A stretch of DNA of 64,000 nt from Bacillota bacterium. Lineage in GTDB: Bacteria; Bacillota; Clostridia; Lachnospirales; Lachnospiraceae. This document shows positions 61,962 to 64,000 of this stretch, in pieces. The DNA lies in NCBI GenBank assembly GCA_023415635.1, contig JAEZJV010000013.1, positions 14,737 through 78,736 on the forward strand, written 5' to 3'. The translations under genes were made by a program, and so were the position numbers. Below the pieces are notes generated by a model. That model did no database searches. It had not been told where the DNA came from and saw nothing but the letters and a program-made list of their open reading frames with translations. How positions within the stretch are numbered: the first letter of the stretch is position 1; every line of letters starts with the position of its first letter.

Positions 61962-62309
61962 TTATCTGATTGACTCTTTAACCTTAGCCCTCTTACCTAC
62001 TCTATCACGTAAGTAGAACAGCTTAGCCTGTCTTACCTTACCGCGTCTGATCACTTCGATTCTATTAATGCTGGGACTGTGAAGCGGCCATGTCTTCTCA
62101 ACACCAATACCATTGGATGACTTTCTTACTGTAAAGGTTTCTCTTGATCCGCCATTCTGTCTCTTCAATACAGTGCCTTCGAAAACCTGAATTCTTTCAC
62201 GGTTACCTTCCTTTACCTTTGCGTAAACCTGGACCGTATCGCCAACATTAAAATCAGTAATATCTGCTTTTAACTGTTCAGCTTCAATACTCTTAATAAT
62301 ATCGTTCAT
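61962..62309 (-). CDS. rplS: 50S ribosomal protein L19
   Basis: 115 residues, full length. Signature motifs [32 protein letters not shown] and [19 protein letters not shown]. It lies at the 30S-50S interface. Has its own promoter and leader (62310-62431) and is followed by a strong terminator. Confidence 0.98.
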   Translation of the reverse strand: MNDIIKSIEAEQLKADITDFNVGDTVQVYAKVKEGNRERIQVFEGTVLKRQNGGSRETFTVRKSSNGIGVEKTWPLHSPSINRIEVIRRGKVRQAKLFYLRDRVGKRAKVKESIR

Positions 62310-62431
62310 TTTGTGACCTCCTTAATATTTAGATGTTCTTAATACGTACGAAGCAAATGTATCAGAGGACCATCCCATCTCACAACAACTTACTTTAACA
62401 TAAACATTTATCAATTGCAAGCATTTTTTCA
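62310..62431 (-). promoter_or_regulatory. Promoter and leader of rplS
   Basis: TTGCAA (62420-62415), 17 bp, TAAAGT (62397-62392) on the minus strand, giving an mRNA leader of about 75 nt with pairing potential (GATG with CATC around GATACATTTG...). Known L19 leaders in Firmicutes act as autoregulatory elements; identity with that family is not proven here. Confidence 0.5.
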
Positions 62432-63208
62432 CTAATATACATCGTAATTCTTTTGAAAGATCAGCCTAGTCAGATACTCGCCCTCTTCCTCCGTTAAGTC
62501 TGCCTTTTCTAATAAATCGGGGCGCCGTTCATAGGTTCTAAGGATGGATTGCTGCCTTCTCCAGGCCTCGATATTAGCATGATGTCCGGTCAGGAGAACC
62601 TCGGGGACTCGCTGACCCATAAAAATCTCAGGTCTGGTGTACTGAGGATATTCGAGAAGATTATCCTGCAGGCTCTCAAATTCAGAGGAAACCTCGTTAT
62701 TCAGGACGCCGGGAATTAATCTGGATATGGCATCTATCATAACCATGGCAGGGAGCTCACCGCCGGTCAGGACATAATCACCGATAGAAATATAATCCGT
62801 CACAATCATGTCCAATACACGTTCATCAATTCCTTCATAATGTCCGCAGAGGAGAATTAAATCCTCCTCCTGTGACAATTCCTTCGCAAAGCTTTGATTG
62901 AAGACACTTCCCTGAGGAGTTACATAGATAACCCGGGGTTTTTGATAGGTATGAGGATCCTCCTTGGACATCTTAATATGATTGGCAAGGAAGCCGTAGG
63001 CCTTATAGACAGGCTCCGCCTGCATTACCATACCGGCACCGCCTCCGTAAGGATAATCATCCACGCGGTTATGCTTATCCTCACTGAAATCTCTGATATT
63101 GACTGTATTGACGGTAATCAAACCTTTATCCATCGCTCTTCCGGTGATGCTGGTATTTAAACCCTGCATAATCATATCGGGAAAAAGCGTCAGTACGTGA
63201 AAATTCAT
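62432..63208 (-). CDS. trmD: tRNA (guanine-N1)-methyltransferase TrmD
   Basis: 258 residues. SPOUT methyltransferase with the trefoil-knot motifs LLCGHYEGIDERVLD, ISIGDYVLTGGELPAMVMID and the C-terminal PEVLLTGHHANIEAWRRQ. It makes m1G37 in tRNAs, preventing +1 frameshifts. Follows rimM. Confidence 0.97.
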   Translation of the reverse strand: MNFHVLTLFPDMIMQGLNTSITGRAMDKGLITVNTVNIRDFSEDKHNRVDDYPYGGGAGMVMQAEPVYKAYGFLANHIKMSKEDPHTYQKPRVIYVTPQGSVFNQSFAKELSQEEDLILLCGHYEGIDERVLDMIVTDYISIGDYVLTGGELPAMVMIDAISRLIPGVLNNEVSSEFESLQDNLLEYPQYTRPEIFMGQRVPEVLLTGHHANIEAWRRQQSILRTYERRPDLLEKADLTEEEGEYLTRLIFQKNYDVY

Positions 63209-63270
63209 AGAAATACCTGCACCTTTCTATCTCATTAGTTGCGTATCATTCGCTGTTTTTCTATGGATTA

Positions 63271-63777
63271 TTATAATAAGCCATTCAGCAGATGGACAGT
63301 AATTTTCTTCTTTTCAACATCTATATCCAGAATACATTCCTTCGTGGAGGGAATCAATACTTCCTTAGCCTCAGGTGTCTTCACAACATAAACATCGTTT
63401 GCTGCTGTTGTTAGAATCTCGGTAAGAATACCAAGCTCCTTTCCCTCATCAGTATACACTGCGGAGCCAATCAAATCGAAGATAAAGTATTCCCCTTCCT
63501 CAAGCTTGACAGCATCCGCTCTGTCAATCAGCAAATCACAGCCTCTATATTTTTCAATATCATTGATATTATCAATACCCTTAAATTTTAATATAACAAG
63601 TTGTTTAAAATACTTAACACCTTCAGGCTCCAAGGGAATCATTTCTTTTCCGGCATCCAGATACAGCTTCTTTAAGTCCTTAAATCTGTTTGGATCATCG
63701 GTGGTAGGGAAGACCTTGACTTCTCCGCGAACGCCGTGGGTAGTCGTAATTACACCCACTCTGAGATAATTATCCAT
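63271..63777 (-). CDS. rimM: Ribosome maturation factor RimM
   Basis: 168 residues. N-terminal RimM domain ([20 protein letters not shown]) and C-terminal PRC barrel ([37 protein letters not shown]). It assists 30S head assembly. Two in-frame ATGs exist; AAAGGA is 9 bases before the one at 63777. Confidence 0.95.
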   Translation of the reverse strand: MDNYLRVGVITTTHGVRGEVKVFPTTDDPNRFKDLKKLYLDAGKEMIPLEPEGVKYFKQLVILKFKGIDNINDIEKYRGCDLLIDRADAVKLEEGEYFIFDLIGSAVYTDEGKELGILTEILTTAANDVYVVKTPEAKEVLIPSTKECILDIDVEKKKITVHLLNGLL

Positions 63778-63803
63778 ATGCATTCATCCTTTCCGGTTTG
63801 AAC

Positions 63804-63847
63804 AAAAAGAAGCTGTTCTACTATGCAGAAACATAACAGACAGCTTC
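63804..63847 (-). terminator. Terminator between khpA and rimM
   Basis: GAAGCTGT (63809-63816) pairs with ACAGCTTC (63840-63847), followed on the minus strand by TTTTT (63808-63804). The long loop (23 nt) makes it moderate. Confidence 0.7.
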
Positions 63848-63874
63848 TCTGACTCTGCGATAAACAATTCAAGG

Positions 63875-64000
63875 CTATTGCAGAATCTCAACTACTACCT
63901 TTTTGTCATCCTTTGTTGCGGCTGCTTTAACTACGGTACGAATGGATTTCGCAATACGGCCTTGTTTTCCGATTACTTTACCCATATCCTCAGAAGCGAC
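63875..64000 (-). CDS. khpA: KH-domain RNA-binding protein KhpA (YlqC), 5' end outside window
   Basis: Only the last 41 codons are present; the start lies beyond 64000. The translated part includes the KH GxxG loop in [20 protein letters not shown] and the closing KKVVVEILQ. KhpA is a short (~75-residue) KH protein that pairs with KhpB; position before rimM-trmD-rplS is the standard order. Confidence 0.92.
   Translation of the reverse strand, partial: VASEDMGKVIGKQGRIAKSIRTVVKAAATKDDKKVVVEILQ

Noticed and set aside
1..64000. CRISPR arrays, insertion sequences, prophage, integrons, tRNA or rRNA genes
   Set aside because: No regularly spaced repeats, transposase or integrase frames, phage structural genes or tRNA/rRNA-like conserved sequences were recognised on either strand.

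Overview
The window is low-GC chromosomal DNA from an endospore-forming Firmicute, most likely a Lachnospiraceae (Clostridium cluster XIVa) relative. The support is the sporulation gene spoIVA and a CwlD-type germination amidase, strong AGGAGG ribosome sites, TTG/GTG starts, and the gene order mreBCD-PBP2-minCDE-rodA-mgsA-dac. The genus cannot be fixed from sequence alone. I see no rRNA, tRNA, CRISPR array, insertion sequence or prophage.

Positions 1-17,000 are accessory-like and mostly on the plus strand. They hold the 3' end of an Lhr-type helicase, a DUF2974 hydrolase-like protein, an aldo/keto reductase with its MerR regulator (promoter with the classical 19-bp spacer), a SIMPL-domain protein, a CwlD-like amidase, an isoprenylcysteine methyltransferase-like gene broken by a frameshift, and a Y-family polymerase with a YolD-like partner. 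A cupin, a DinB-like protein, a HAD phosphatase and MsrA follow. An arsenic island spans about 11,200-16,700: arsR-acr3-arsD-arsA on the plus strand converges at a shared hairpin with an ArsP-type permease (Cys-rich loop) and a second ArsR, which has its palindromic operator inside its own promoter.

Positions 17,000-18,750 carry a lipoprotein gene and a BlaI/MecI-type repressor. Each is preceded by a consensus promoter followed by an intrinsic-terminator-like hairpin before the gene, a layout suggesting attenuation or short RNAs. These are the least explained signals here, together with a structured 5' leader (28,317-28,419) ahead of a small P-loop protein.

From 18,750 to the end nearly everything is core housekeeping on the minus strand, so transcription runs from high to low coordinates. 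In that direction the order is khpA (partial)-rimM-trmD-rplS-lepB-rbgA-rnhB-ylqH-yraN-pgeF-DUF512-der-plsY-gpsA-IMPase; spoIVA; a C40 peptidase; a membrane MutS-like ATPase; rnhA-mutS-mutL-miaA-ynbB-DUF4321-radC; mreB-mreC-mreD-PBP2-minC-minD-minE-rodA-mgsA-dac; the P-loop gene; then an HlyD-like adaptor-yggS-sepF-ylmH-divIVA-aroB-lspA-rluD-AAA ATPase. Together they cover RNA maturation, secretion, ribosome assembly, lipid and wall synthesis, cell shape and septum placement, mismatch repair and sporulation.

Start codons were often moved inward from the longest open frame to the codon with a properly spaced ribosome site; this is stated in each entry.
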